Below, one piece after another: positions 26,247 to 35,648 of a stretch of 64,000 nucleotides of DNA. The DNA comes from Acidobacteriaceae bacterium KBS 146 (lineage in GTDB: Bacteria > Acidobacteriota > Terriglobia > Terriglobales > Acidobacteriaceae): NCBI GenBank assembly GCA_000688615.1, contig JHVA01000001.1:868001-932000 (forward strand). Reading direction: 5' to 3'. Numbering within the stretch: the first letter of the stretch is position 1; every line of letters begins with the position of its first letter. The position numbers and the translations under genes were made by a program. The notes under the pieces are model-generated. The model made no database searches. It was not told the origin of the DNA and was given only the letters and a program-made list of their open reading frames with translations.

Positions 26247-27650
26247 TTAGAACGGTTTGTCGCCCCCGAAAAGGCTGCCGTGTCCTTGAGGAACATACTT
26301 CGATCCTGCAAGATCTGCGTCGGTAAATCCAACAACAAAGAATTGATTAGGATTCGTTCCGGGACCAGCGTAGTCCTGAAGAAAATCGTTATCGTTAGCG
26401 ATCCAGAGCGTGTGAATGGTCTTCCCCTTCTCCTTGACATCGGGACCGAACGCCAGACCCTCGATCTTCGCTGGAATCTGATCTGCTGTCGTTCCGTTGG
26501 CCTTGAGAAGGTCGACAAGATCGAGAAACAACGTCTTGTTCACTGCTACCTTGGCCGCCGCGGCTCCATCCATACCCTGGATATCTGTGGCGTTGTTGAG
26601 ATCAATTTTGAAGATCTGCTTCACTTTGGCTTTGCTTCCGTCACCGAGCCCCTTGCCATCGCGCTCATCCACAAGAAATTCGTGGGCGTTCAACGCGACA
26701 ACATCGCTGACACCACTACCGGTCGTAAGGAGATAGCCGTACTCGTGAAGCACCTTTCCCGAGAGAACATCGAGGACCGCCATCCGCAATAGATGGGCTG
26801 CATCTCCCCCAAGATTGGTGTCCTGAATCGTTGCTGCCTGCAAAATTCCAACCAATCTCCGGCCATCAGGAGTAATCGCGAGCCCTTCCATACCTTTATT
26901 CGCAATCCTTCCGCTCATATTCGTTGCCAGTTCCTGATCGGTCGTGGGCGCTGGATGAGCGACATAGAACTCATCGGGCAGCTTATAGCTCCGAATCCGT
27001 TCGCCCGAGCGGAGAAACTGGTAGATGTAGGGACCATATTCATCCGAGATGAAAAAGGTAAGCCCATCGTTCGACAAACGAATGCTCTCCGGATCGAAAC
27101 GAGCGTCACGCGCGTCAGAGGAGTTGGAGTTGGCATCGAAGTTATCTGATCGGCCTGAAAGATAGTAACGGAATACGCTGTTCTGCTTTGGCTTGCCTGA
27201 CCCAATGTTCAGCCCATCGCCGGTCCCGTAGACCAGCGGAGTCAGGCTCGAAAGCAAGGTTGTGTTCACCAGCTTTGGCGCAATTGTGTACGGCAATCCC
27301 GTGCCACGGTTTGGCTCAAGGTTCATCCGGATCATATGCACCCTGGGAATCCAGCTAACCGTATCGTCGACCAATGGATTGAAGCTCACCGCATTGGGGC
27401 CGCGATCCGGAACAGCAAGAAAGGTGTCTCCGGAGACATGGGCTATGCCTGATCCGAGTCCACCTAATAGATTCGCAGGCACACCATTCTCAAGTGTCCC
27501 CTTCAGCCCGGAGAGATCCTCATTGGGCCCTGCGGAGGAACCCGTCAGCGTTCCCTTCGCGAGCAGGGATATCTGTGCCTGCGCTGTCGGAGATAGCGCA
27601 CCTCCGCATACCAGCGCGATTAAAGACACTCGCCAAAACATGTGTTTCAT
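26247..27650 (-). CDS. Secreted esterase-like/phytase-like beta-propeller protein
   Basis: From ATG 27650 (GAGGAG ten bases upstream; the open frame continues to 27710) the product is 467 residues with a signal peptide ending AQAQ. The body, with VPDRGPNAVSFNP, IRLSNDGLTFFISDEYGPYIY, KGMEGLAITPDGRRLVG, FLVDERDGKGLGDGS and IEGLAFGPDV, matches the 'esterase-like activity of phytase' family, predicted six-bladed propellers. Substrates are phosphate esters such as phytate, by family name only. It is probably periplasmic or exported. Single gene, with its own terminator. Confidence 0.85.
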   Translation of the reverse strand: MKHMFWRVSLIALVCGGALSPTAQAQISLLAKGTLTGSSAGPNEDLSGLKGTLENGVPANLLGGLGSGIAHVSGDTFLAVPDRGPNAVSFNPLVDDTVSWIPRVHMIRMNLEPNRGTGLPYTIAPKLVNTTLLSSLTPLVYGTGDGLNIGSGKPKQNSVFRYYLSGRSDNFDANSNSSDARDARFDPESIRLSNDGLTFFISDEYGPYIYQFLRSGERIRSYKLPDEFYVAHPAPTTDQELATNMSGRIANKGMEGLAITPDGRRLVGILQAATIQDTNLGGDAAHLLRMAVLDVLSGKVLHEYGYLLTTGSGVSDVVALNAHEFLVDERDGKGLGDGSKAKVKQIFKIDLNNATDIQGMDGAAAAKVAVNKTLFLDLVDLLKANGTTADQIPAKIEGLAFGPDVKEKGKTIHTLWIANDNDFLQDYAGPGTNPNQFFVVGFTDADLAGSKYVPQGHGSLFGGDKPF

Positions 27651-27749
27651 GCGTTCTGTTCTCCTCAAATCCGCCTCTGGCGGTTTCGCTGAGACTATGG
27701 AACAGCTCAAGTCTTCTCCATAAACACACGATTAATTTCCAATAAATGC

Positions 27750-27777
27750 AAAGAGTTGCGCATCCGCGCAACTCTTT
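27750..27777 (-). terminator. Strong stem-loop terminator downstream of the cupin gene
   Basis: A 12-bp perfect inverted repeat, AAAGAGTTGCGC (27750-27761) and GCGCAACTCTTT (27766-27777) with a 4-base loop. It lies 25 bp after the minus-strand cupin gene stop and before the next minus-strand gene, so it should end the cupin transcript. Confidence 0.8.
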
Positions 27778-27801
27778 AGGCACCTAGACTCCTTCTCTAC
27801 A

Positions 27802-28326
27802 TCAAGAGGGGTTTTGGGACGAGATCAATAAAAGGCTCACGCTTCCATCCGTAGTCCGTTTGTGCGGAGTCATTCGGGGAACAAACATGTAATCCCCTTT
27901 CTTCAGAATCACGGTCTTCGCGCCTTCGCTCTCTGGGGCCAGCCACTCGCCGGGCTTTGTCTCGTGCGCGCCTTTCGGCGTCCCGCCGAGTTCGTACTTT
28001 GTCTCTCCCTCAAGCACCTGGAAGACATGGTCCCTCGTCGCATGCCACTCGAACTCCTTGCCTGCCTTCTTCGTCTCCTCGTTGAGGATGATGAGCGTTC
28101 CCGGGGAGGTCAGCAAGTTCTTGGTGCTGTGGTTCGCCTGCACCCCCTTCAGTTCAGTAGCCATCTCTGCGGCGGTGAAGACCTGAATTGCGCTCGCGGC
28201 TGTTGTCTGCCCCATCGCGGAGCCTGCTGTTGCTGCGCGTAACATCGTATCGGCAAGAGGAGAAGCGACTGCTGCGGCGATGGGAGCCTTCAGCAAAAAG
28301 TTGCGGCGAGTCTGTTTGTTAACCAT
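27802..28326 (-). CDS. Tat-exported cupin-domain protein
   Basis: From ATG 28326 the protein has 174 residues and a twin-arginine signal (NKQTRRNFLLKAPIAAAVASPLA). The mature part is a single small cupin barrel: HATRDHVFQVLEGETKYELGG is cupin motif 1 and KKGDYMFVPRMTPHK is motif 2, with His residues that could bind a metal. Upstream in-frame codons extend to 28389 but would bury the Tat signal. Exported small cupins of this type have no assigned reaction. The gene is divergent from the RNase T2 gene. Confidence 0.8.
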   Translation of the reverse strand: MVNKQTRRNFLLKAPIAAAVASPLADTMLRAATAGSAMGQTTAASAIQVFTAAEMATELKGVQANHSTKNLLTSPGTLIILNEETKKAGKEFEWHATRDHVFQVLEGETKYELGGTPKGAHETKPGEWLAPESEGAKTVILKKGDYMFVPRMTPHKRTTDGSVSLLLISSQNPS

Positions 28327-28411
28327 GCCCAAAAGTGAACCACAATCATCCATGGCTGCGCTAGTAGGTTGACGCAGTTTCCATTTCACCAGAGCCTGCT
28401 ATCCTTCCCGC

Positions 28412-29092
28412 ATGAAGAAGGTGATTCTTCTCCCCGCTCTCGCAGTCCTGGCCACAATCGCCGCCTGCAAGACTCAGCCCATCGACGAACGCCCCACCGC
28501 TGCCGCGCCACAGACCGCAGCCAGGCAGTCCGATGCCTCTCCTGCAACATCACAGGCATTCGACTACTATCTGCTTACTCTGTCGTGGTCCCCGGAGCAT
28601 TGCCACTCCCACCCGGCAGACATCCAGTGCGCCCAACACTCTACCTTCGTGCTTCACGGCCTCTGGCCAGAGAACAACGACGGGAGCTATCCGGAGAATT
28701 GCAGCTCCGCCGCCGGGCCTTCCGACCCCACGCAATACAGCGATATCTATCCAGATGCTGGCCTTCTCCAGCACGAGTGGAAGACACACGGCACCTGCTC
28801 AGGTCTTTCTCCCGATGCCTTCTTTCGGCTGGCGCGTCAGGCGGTTCATTCTGTCCTTGTCCCCCCGACTTTCACCACTCTCAACAAGCAGATATCCCTG
28901 CCGCCCGCAAAGATCCTCGGCCTCTTTACAGACGCCAATCCTTCGTTAACCAGCTCAAATCTAGCGATGAACTGCGGAAGTAACTACCTCACCGCTGTTG
29001 AAGTGTGTCTCGACAAGTCGCTGCACCCCATCGCCTGTGGAAAGCTGCGCTCGTGCCGAGCCAACACCGTACGGATCCCTCCGCCGCAATAG
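28412..29092 (+). CDS. RNase T2-family ribonuclease, lipoprotein
   Basis: A 226-residue protein with a lipoprotein signal (Cys19 in LATIAACK) and both catalytic segments of RNase T2: CAS I FVLHGLWPE and CAS II HEWKTHGTC, carrying the catalytic histidines and glutamate. The start of the core, YYLLTLSWSP, and several paired cysteines are also typical. These enzymes cut RNA through 2',3'-cyclic phosphates in the periplasm or outside. With the S1/P1 nuclease at 10.6 kb it suggests scavenging of external nucleic acids. No operon partner. Confidence 0.92.
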   Translation: MKKVILLPALAVLATIAACKTQPIDERPTAAAPQTAARQSDASPATSQAFDYYLLTLSWSPEHCHSHPADIQCAQHSTFVLHGLWPENNDGSYPENCSSAAGPSDPTQYSDIYPDAGLLQHEWKTHGTCSGLSPDAFFRLARQAVHSVLVPPTFTTLNKQISLPPAKILGLFTDANPSLTSSNLAMNCGSNYLTAVEVCLDKSLHPIACGKLRSCRANTVRIPPPQ

Positions 29093-29211
29093 CGTGCATG
29101 AGAGCAGGTACCAGTGGCTGTCTTATCAGCGTCCCGGTCGACGAGCATCCCCAATATTTGATCCAGAACTAAGTCTCTTACTTGTAAGTCATTGCAAGAA
29201 ATACAGATAGG

Positions 29212-30135
29212 CTATCCTTTCGCCGCGGCCTTCAATCCCAGCTCCTTCATCACCATTTGCAGGTCTTTCCACGCCTCGCCTTTTTGTCTCGGGTCGCGTA
29301 ACAGGAACGCCGGATGATACGTGACGGCCACCTTCGCTCCTCTGCAGCTGTGCCACTTCCCTCGGAGTCCTGCCAGCGACTGCTTCACCCCGAGCAGGTA
29401 TGTCGCGGCGGTCGACCCAAGAGCGACGATGACCTGGGGCTGCACGACATCGATCTGCCTCAGGAGAAACTGGGAACAGGTATTTGCCTCCACCGGCTCC
29501 GGAACGCGGTTCGCTGGTGGTCTGCACTTCACAATATTCGCGATGTAAACCTGCTCCCGCTTGAGCCCCATCGCACCGATCATGTTGTTCAGCAACTGTC
29601 CTGCCTTGCCCACGAACGGAAGACCTTGAGCGTCTTCGTCTGCCCCCGGACCTTCGCCGACGAACATCAGGCGCGCACTCGGATCGCCGTCGGCAAAGAC
29701 GATCTTGCGACGTCCCGCGTACGCCAGCGGACAGCGGGTGCAATCCCCAATATCTTCACGAATGGCGTTCAGCGCGGCGGGCTTATGCGCAGCAGCAAAA
29801 CGCACCTCAGGCAGAGGCGTAAGGTTGTCAAAACTGATTGGCTTGGGAATCTCGGACTCCGAAAAATCTTTTTTGATGGGAGGAGCTACATCGATCGCCT
29901 GAGGGCGAGCGGAAACCGATCGAGTGACTGGAGTTGCGACCGGCTGAGAGATCTCAACCGACGAGACAGCTACACGCGGTGCAGCTGACATCTCCGGAGG
30001 CGGCTCCGCGGCTTCTGAAGTCAGGCCCAGGTCTGCTTCCAGCCCCGGCGCACCTCGACGATAGAGATCGTAAACTCCCAAGTCGCGAAGGTAGTCAACG
30101 TAGGCGCGTAACTGCTGCTCAGCCTCTCCTGCCAT
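29212..30135 (-). CDS. Family 4-type uracil-DNA glycosylase
   Basis: A 307-residue protein. The first about 110 residues are a variable Pro/Val/Ser-rich region; the remainder is a uracil-DNA glycosylase of the iron-sulfur (family 4) type. The motifs GEGPGADEDAQGLPFVGKAG (water-activating loop) and YHPAFLLRDP (DNA intercalation loop) are clear. Candidate cluster cysteines are in DCTRCPL, in NIVKCRPP and in EANTCSQF, the four expected. It removes uracil from deaminated DNA. It is the last gene of the minus-strand gmk/rpoZ run, 38 bp after rpoZ. Confidence 0.92.
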   Translation of the reverse strand: MAGEAEQQLRAYVDYLRDLGVYDLYRRGAPGLEADLGLTSEAAEPPPEMSAAPRVAVSSVEISQPVATPVTRSVSARPQAIDVAPPIKKDFSESEIPKPISFDNLTPLPEVRFAAAHKPAALNAIREDIGDCTRCPLAYAGRRKIVFADGDPSARLMFVGEGPGADEDAQGLPFVGKAGQLLNNMIGAMGLKREQVYIANIVKCRPPANRVPEPVEANTCSQFLLRQIDVVQPQVIVALGSTAATYLLGVKQSLAGLRGKWHSCRGAKVAVTYHPAFLLRDPRQKGEAWKDLQMVMKELGLKAAAKG

Positions 30136-30173
30136 AGCTCCTATGCTATCGCGTGCTGCATCATCTCAGATCA

Positions 30174-30371
30174 TCAATGAATCTCGGAATCAGCCCGTTT
30201 TGGCAGAACGAACTTGACATACCCTTGCTTAATCTCGTCCTGAGCCACACGGCAAGGCTTGGTTGACTTGGCGACGATCAACGGTGGCGCTCCCGATTGC
30301 AGTTGTCGTGCCCGACGTGCCGCGCCTTTAACCAGGCTATATTTATTGTGGAATGCAATTTCATTCGTCAT
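30174..30371 (-). CDS. rpoZ: RNA polymerase omega subunit
   Basis: 65 residues from ATG 30371, with GGGAGG seven bases upstream. The upstream open frame to 30467 overlaps gmk and is not used. The sequence contains the omega core: N-K-Y-S-L-V-K-G-A-A-R-R-A-R-Q-L and AQDEIKQGYVKF. Omega helps fold and hold the beta' subunit. It follows gmk, as in E. coli and many other bacteria, which supports the call despite the short length. Confidence 0.92.
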   Translation of the reverse strand: MTNEIAFHNKYSLVKGAARRARQLQSGAPPLIVAKSTKPCRVAQDEIKQGYVKFVLPKRADSEIH

Positions 30372-30429
30372 GGGTAGTCCTCCCTTGTCGTCTGAATGTA
30401 TAGCAGCGTAACAAAATGTACGCCAGAAA

Positions 30430-31107
30430 TTAACGGTGGAAATCTGGTAAGTCTTCTCCAAAAGCACTGAGAACGGTCTTTAGCTTCAGGGAAGCAGCAT
30501 CGGTCCTGCATCCATTGGCGAGGGATTCACATTCGCTGTCACCACGCTCAAACAAAACGATGGCCCGCATTTCTGCGACCGCATTTTCCAGTACATCGTT
30601 CACAAGAGCGTACTTATAGTCCCAAACCTGCTTGATCTCATTCCTGGCGCCTGCCAGCCGCTTCTGAATTATGGACTCGTCCGTCACCTTCTCCGCCGCG
30701 CTGCGGTTCTTTAAACGCTTCTCCAGGATCTGCGGGCTGGGTGGGAGGATGAAGATCGACACCGCCTGCGGAGTCTTCTTCATCACCTGCAAAGCTCCCT
30801 GCACATCGATGTCGAGCAGTAAATCTTTGCCGAGATCCTTGGCGTGGTGGAGCGCAGCAACGGCTGTTCCGTAATAATTTCCAAAAACTTCGGCCCACTC
30901 CAAAAAATCATCCGCAGCGACCATTCGTTCGAACTCTTGCCGCGTGGTGAAGTAGTATTCGCGTCCATTTTCCTCGGAACCGCGCGGCGCGCGGGTCGTA
31001 TAGGAGATAGAGAAATCCAACCCTTCTACCAGGGTCCGAAGCTGCGTCACCAACGTCGATTTTCCTGAACCGGAGGGTGCTGAGATGATGAAAAGAATTC
31101 CCGCCAT
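30430..31107 (-). CDS. gmk: Guanylate kinase
   Basis: 225 residues. Walker A is SAPSGSGKSTL near the N-terminus; the GMP-binding segments SYTTRAPRGSEENGREYYF and FLEWAEVFGNYYGT and the lid region are all present. It phosphorylates GMP to GDP. The last 30 or so residues (CESLANGCRTDAASLKL...) are longer than in the E. coli enzyme. It sits between yicC and rpoZ on the same strand, a common arrangement. Confidence 0.96.
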   Translation of the reverse strand: MAGILFIISAPSGSGKSTLVTQLRTLVEGLDFSISYTTRAPRGSEENGREYYFTTRQEFERMVAADDFLEWAEVFGNYYGTAVAALHHAKDLGKDLLLDIDVQGALQVMKKTPQAVSIFILPPSPQILEKRLKNRSAAEKVTDESIIQKRLAGARNEIKQVWDYKYALVNDVLENAVAEMRAIVLFERGDSECESLANGCRTDAASLKLKTVLSAFGEDLPDFHR

Positions 31108-31157
31108 TGACCTTCTAATTCGTTCTGTAGGTTGAGATTTAGACAGTGTAAATGGGA

Positions 31158-32063
31158 TTACTCCAGATTCTGTACCTGCTCGCGGGCTTTCTCAATCTCG
31201 GCCTTGATCTCCAGCCCGAGTTCGGTGATGCGGAGACTATTTTCCCCAGAGGCCGCGCTTGTCTTTGAAAGCATCGTATTCGCCTCGCGGTTCAGCTCTT
31301 GCAACAGAAAATCCATTCGCTTGCCCAACTCTCCGCCTTCATCCAGCATGGCCACGAAACGATCGATATGAGTTCGCAATCGTACGATCTCTTCTTCGAT
31401 GTCGCTTTTTTCTGCTAAAACGGCAGCCTCTGAGAGGAGCCTCTCCTCGGTAACGGGAACACCGGACGTCAGTTCAGCTAATCGAGTCCGCAACCGATCG
31501 AACTGTGCATCACGTACACCATTTCGCAGACCAGCCATCTCATCAGCAAATTTTTTCAGGCGGCGCATCGAAGCACGCAACTCTGAAGCAAGGATGGCTC
31601 CCTCTTGTGCGCGCGCCTCATTAAGTTTTTCCACTAGAGCAGGCATAAGGGCCATCACCGCTCGATCCAGTTCTGGAATTCCTTCGACACCGATGCTTGT
31701 GTCCGCGCTCATGACGCCGGGAATCCTCAGTAACGCGTTAAGATCGGGCTGTATCGGCAGATCATAAAGTTCCGCCGCTCTAGCGAAGGCTGACACGTAA
31801 TTTCCCAGAAGCTCCGTGTTGAGCTCAATCTGCGTGCCGCTTTTCCGATCCATCTGCAGTGTTACTTCAATATGGCCCCGTTTTAGGACCTCTTTGAGAA
31901 AACGCCGCAACTGAATCTCAAGAGCGTCGCAGTAAGACGGCAGTCGAAGATGCAGATCAAGAAATCGATGGTTAACGCTCTTGATTGCAATCGTGAAACC
32001 GATGGTTTCATCTGCCGCGCTGCGCGTGCTGGCAAAACCGGTCATGGAATAGACCCGACTCAA
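31158..32063 (-). CDS. yicC: YicC/YloC-family endoribonuclease
   Basis: About 301 residues, with the N-terminal Y-S-M-T-G-F motif, SVNHRFLDLHLRLP, and the C-terminal DFLLQELNREANTMLSKT and EIEKAREQVQNLE segments that define the family. YicC is linked to RNA turnover. The best start is TTG 32063, since GGAGG lies seven bases before it and it overlaps the ABC gene's TGA; ATG 32045 would remove the usual few residues before the S-M-T-G-F motif. Probably translationally coupled to the ABC exporter gene. Confidence 0.92.
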   Translation of the reverse strand: MSRVYSMTGFASTRSAADETIGFTIAIKSVNHRFLDLHLRLPSYCDALEIQLRRFLKEVLKRGHIEVTLQMDRKSGTQIELNTELLGNYVSAFARAAELYDLPIQPDLNALLRIPGVMSADTSIGVEGIPELDRAVMALMPALVEKLNEARAQEGAILASELRASMRRLKKFADEMAGLRNGVRDAQFDRLRTRLAELTSGVPVTEERLLSEAAVLAEKSDIEEEIVRLRTHIDRFVAMLDEGGELGKRMDFLLQELNREANTMLSKTSAASGENSLRITELGLEIKAEIEKAREQVQNLE

Positions 32064-33937
32064 GAAAATCCCTCCAAACCTGCCACCTCCAAAGAAGGCT
32101 CTCTTTCGATCGTTGTTGCACTGTCGTCGCCAAACTGCATGTCGTAGAGACGGCGATAAGTACCCGAGTTTCGCATCAACTCGTCATGCGTGCCGATTTC
32201 TGTAATCCTTCCGTTCTCAAGAACGACGATTCTGGTTGCCCTGCGTACTGTCGAAAGCCGGTGTGCTATCACGAAGACGGTTCTGCCCTGCATGAGATTC
32301 GCAAGCGCCGCCTGTACAAATTGCTCACTCTCGGTGTCGAGCGCGCTGGTCGCCTCGTCAAGAATAAGGATAGGCGCATTCTTCAAGATTGCCCTGGCAA
32401 TTGCAAGCCGTTGGCGTTCTCCTCCGCTCAAGCGCAATCCTTTTTCACCGATTCTCGTGTTGTAGCCGTCCGGCATCTTGAGGATGAAATCATGCGCCAG
32501 CGCCATTCGAGCCGCCTCTTCGACTTTACTGAAGGGGACGTCAGGTTGTCCGTAAGCGATGTTGTTCCGGACGGTGTCGTTGAAAAGAACGGTTTCCTGT
32601 GTGACTTTTCCGATCTGCTGGCGTAGGGAGGCGATGGTTACGTCACGCAGATCGTGATCGTCGATCACAATTCGACCATGGTTCACGTCAAAAAATCGCG
32701 GGATGAGATTGACCAGGGATGATTTGCCCGCGCCGCTCGGACCGACCAGAGCGATCACTTCGCCCGACTTTACATCGATGTTGATGTCGTGGAGCACCTG
32801 AGCGGTTGTACCATCATCGGTCACGTAACCGAACCCCACGTCCTCAAACCGTATGCCCCGATGGAAACCCTTGAGAACGAAGGCACGACGCTTCTCGCGG
32901 ACATCGTCCTGCGCATCCATGAATTTGAAGATATCTTCGCTCGCCCCGAGGGCCTGCTGGAAGCTGTTGTAGAACAGTGCAAATTTGCGAACTGGATCGT
33001 AAAGAGTAAAGACGGCCACGAGAAACGCGATAAAGGATCCTGCCGTCATCTCATGGTGAAGAATCCTTCCTCTCCCAAGCAGCAATAACAAAGCAATTCC
33101 GACAGATCCGAGTGCATCCATCAACGGAGAGCTGATGGCTTGAACACTGACAGACTTCAGGTTTGCCCGGAAGAGCCTTCGGGCCGCTCTGCGGAAGCGA
33201 TTCATCTCCCACAGCTCCATTCCAAAGGCTTTCACAATCCGGTTGCCGGTAATGGTCTCGTGCAGGATGTTCTGGATCTCAGCGAGTTTGTCCTGGCCTT
33301 TTCGTGTCGTTTGCCGGACGCGGCGTCCGATACGCCGGGCTGACGATATGACTACCGGAACAAAGAGCAGAAGAACCCAGGCTAATTTTCCACCGACGAC
33401 AATGACGACTCCAGCGGTGAACAGCAGAGTAAAAAGTTGCTGCAAAAAATCGCCCAGTACGCTGGACATAGCATATTGAACTCGCTCGATGTCGTTGATC
33501 AGGGTCGAAAGGAGCGTACCAGTCGAATGCTTCTGAAAGAATGCCACGGAGCGACGCAACACTGCATCGTAAAGATCGTTGCGAAGATCGGTAATCATGC
33601 CAAACCCGGCGTAATTCACCAGGTAAGTTCCGAGATAGTCACAAACTGACTTCACGAGCGCCGATACCACCAACGCGTACGCGACGATCGTCCACGCATT
33701 GTGGAAATGGCTCGGGACAAGAAACTGAAAGTTCAGCTCGCGTCCGATGTGAGGAAGGTGAAACTTCAGGACATTGCCGGACTGAGAATCGGGGCTCAGA
33801 ACATTGTCAAAAATCGGTTTTACCAAAAGGATTCGAAGCGCTGCCATGGCGCCTACAGTCGCCATTAGAATGACAGAGGCCATCACATGGAAGATGTAGG
33901 GCCGCACATAGAGTAGCAATCGCCAAATTCGCTTCAA
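32060..33937 (-). CDS. MsbA-like ABC exporter (fused membrane and ATPase domains)
   Basis: 625 residues. The N-terminal half has six membrane segments of the type-1 exporter fold; the C-terminal half has a full ATPase: Walker A GPSGAGKSS, signature LSGGERQRLAIAR, Walker B ILILDEATSALD, and H-loop AHRLST. It is similar in plan to MsbA, which flips lipid A-core across the inner membrane, and the nearby Lpt genes support this. A generic lipid or drug exporter cannot be ruled out. The stop codon overlaps the start of yicC. Confidence 0.85.
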   Translation of the reverse strand: MKRIWRLLLYVRPYIFHVMASVILMATVGAMAALRILLVKPIFDNVLSPDSQSGNVLKFHLPHIGRELNFQFLVPSHFHNAWTIVAYALVVSALVKSVCDYLGTYLVNYAGFGMITDLRNDLYDAVLRRSVAFFQKHSTGTLLSTLINDIERVQYAMSSVLGDFLQQLFTLLFTAGVVIVVGGKLAWVLLLFVPVVISSARRIGRRVRQTTRKGQDKLAEIQNILHETITGNRIVKAFGMELWEMNRFRRAARRLFRANLKSVSVQAISSPLMDALGSVGIALLLLLGRGRILHHEMTAGSFIAFLVAVFTLYDPVRKFALFYNSFQQALGASEDIFKFMDAQDDVREKRRAFVLKGFHRGIRFEDVGFGYVTDDGTTAQVLHDINIDVKSGEVIALVGPSGAGKSSLVNLIPRFFDVNHGRIVIDDHDLRDVTIASLRQQIGKVTQETVLFNDTVRNNIAYGQPDVPFSKVEEAARMALAHDFILKMPDGYNTRIGEKGLRLSGGERQRLAIARAILKNAPILILDEATSALDTESEQFVQAALANLMQGRTVFVIAHRLSTVRRATRIVVLENGRITEIGTHDELMRNSGTYRRLYDMQFGDDSATTIEREPSLEVAGLEGFS

Positions 33938-34025
33938 ACCGCCACTCTCCCGCTCCTTGAAATCCTCGACATTATCTTATTTTAATCGCCCATTCATTTT
34001 TCTGGTTTCGAGATGATGGTTATCC

Positions 34026-34952
34026 CTAATGAGGCATGTCGCGATGCGACGTCTTAACGCGATAACCCGCCGCAGATAGCCTCTTTTTCATCTCTTCCGC
34101 GATGAAGACCGAGCGATGCTGGCCTCCAGTGCAGCCAAATGCCACGGTGAGGTAGCTCTTCCCTTCCTTGATGTAATGAGGCAAAAGGAACTTCAACAAC
34201 TCCGTGGTGCGATCGAGAAACTCTGTCGTCTGCGGGAAATCGCGAACGTACTTAGCCACGCTCGGATGTTTTCCGGTCAGCTTGCGGAATTCAGGCACGA
34301 AATGTGGGTTTGGGAGAAAGCGAACATCAAAAACAAGATCAACTTCAGCAGGAACCCCATTTTTAAATCCAAAGCTGTTTGAGGATATTGTAAGGTTGCG
34401 GTCGCTTGCCTCCCTTTCGAACTGGGCGCCGATGTGTGCCCGAAGGTCATGAACAGTGAATTTCGTCGTGTCCAGAATGATATCCGCTACATTACGAATT
34501 GGGTCTAGGCGCTTGCGCTCGGCACGGATGGATTGGACGACAGTGTCGGCACGACCCATGGGATGAGGGCGACGGGTCTCAGAAAACCGCCTGATCAGGG
34601 CATCGTTACTAGCTTCAAGATAAAGGACCCGAGTGGGAAGAACTCTTCGGACTTTCTTGAGGATGGCAGGAAACTCGTCGAGCCGCATCCCTTCGCGAAC
34701 ATCTACAACCAACGCTGCACGTTGAATTTCGCGGGATTGCCGAACCAGATCCGCAAATCTGGAAACCAGCTCAAGAGGCAGATTGTCGACCGAGTAGAAA
34801 CCAAGATCTTCAAAAGCCTTCAGGGCAGATAGTTTTCCGGAACCCGACAACCCAGTAAGGATCACCAACTCCTTACTTTCGCTGCTTGTCTTTGGCTTTA
34901 CTGTCTTTTTCGCTTGCTTCCGTGGCATGACTGGAATCGTAGCACCAGTCAT
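34026..34952 (-). CDS. rapZ: RNase adapter RapZ / P-loop nucleotide-binding protein
   Basis: 308 residues. In enterobacteria RapZ senses glucosamine-6-phosphate and guides RNase E to small RNAs; elsewhere its partner is unknown. The N-terminal domain has a P-loop and the C-terminal domain carries the signature FGCTGGQHRSVFIAEE. The P-loop reads GLSGSGKLSA: Leu41 replaces the usual Ser/Thr after Lys40, so Mg-ATP binding may be altered. Several extra basic residues precede it (MPRKQAKKTVKPK). Placement after hpf and rpoN matches the conserved proteobacterial block (ptsN is absent). Start ATG 34952; ATG 34928 is an alternative. Confidence 0.93.
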   Translation of the reverse strand: MTGATIPVMPRKQAKKTVKPKTSSESKELVILTGLSGSGKLSALKAFEDLGFYSVDNLPLELVSRFADLVRQSREIQRAALVVDVREGMRLDEFPAILKKVRRVLPTRVLYLEASNDALIRRFSETRRPHPMGRADTVVQSIRAERKRLDPIRNVADIILDTTKFTVHDLRAHIGAQFEREASDRNLTISSNSFGFKNGVPAEVDLVFDVRFLPNPHFVPEFRKLTGKHPSVAKYVRDFPQTTEFLDRTTELLKFLLPHYIKEGKSYLTVAFGCTGGQHRSVFIAEEMKKRLSAAGYRVKTSHRDMPH

Positions 34953-34982
34953 GCCATCGCGAAGTAACAGGATTTATGTCGT

Positions 34983-35615
34983 TTACGGAACTTCGATCAG
35001 TTCCATCTTACCGTCCTTCTTCCGATGCAGAACCAGGGCCTGACCGCCGTGATCTCGAAAGACAAAAACTTCGCGATCTCGAAAGGCAGCTTCCTTAACT
35101 GCTTCTTCCAGGGACATTGGCCGCATCGCCACGCCATCATTGGAACGAACGAGATGCGGTTCTGCGAGAGGCGTCTCTGAAGGGAAGGAATGAACGAGCA
35201 TGGGGATAGCCTTGCGAGAAGAGCCATTCTTCGTAATCGGCCCTTTCGAAGGCTCCTTTACAAGGACGGCGGCACCGTCTTCCGGGGGGGCTAGTGCAAC
35301 CTGGCGCACACCCTCCTTGGCGTTTCGTTTGATGGTTGTTTTTTTCTTCTTGTGACGGATAGCCTGCTTTTCAATTGCGGCCAAAGCATCCCGGAGGGCC
35401 ATCTCCATATCGGTAGCTTCACAGGCTGCTACTAAGTTTAGGCTTCTAGTCTGCACGGTCAATTCCGCCGTACGACGATATTTTTCCGTGGTGAGGATCA
35501 CGTGCGCGGCACCCGCATCTCCTATGATCTTTTCAATCCGGGCAATTCCTGCTTCGGTCTGAGCTTTCAGCTTTTTGGTGATTGTTGTCTGCCTACCGGT
35601 GTAATCCAGGTTCAT
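34983..35615 (-). CDS. hpf: Long-form ribosome hibernation promoting factor
   Basis: 210 residues: an N-terminal sigma-54 modulation/YfiA domain (MNLDYTGRQTTITKKLKAQTEAG...) that binds in the 30S decoding region, a basic linker (KKKKTTIKRNAK), and a C-terminal HPF tail (P-M-S-L-E-E-A-V-K-E-A, FVFRDHGGQALVLHRKKDG) that dimerises ribosomes. A GAGG site precedes the ATG. The gene follows rpoN, with about 30 bp between them, the usual neighbourhood. Confidence 0.94.
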   Translation of the reverse strand: MNLDYTGRQTTITKKLKAQTEAGIARIEKIIGDAGAAHVILTTEKYRRTAELTVQTRSLNLVAACEATDMEMALRDALAAIEKQAIRHKKKKTTIKRNAKEGVRQVALAPPEDGAAVLVKEPSKGPITKNGSSRKAIPMLVHSFPSETPLAEPHLVRSNDGVAMRPMSLEEAVKEAAFRDREVFVFRDHGGQALVLHRKKDGKMELIEVP

Positions 35616-35648
35616 TGCAGTACCTCGTGTGGAACATCTTACGCCGGT

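Noticed and set aside
25935..26792. 285-codon plus-strand open frame
   Set aside because: Mostly antisense to the esterase-like gene; the possible TPR remnant is in another frame.
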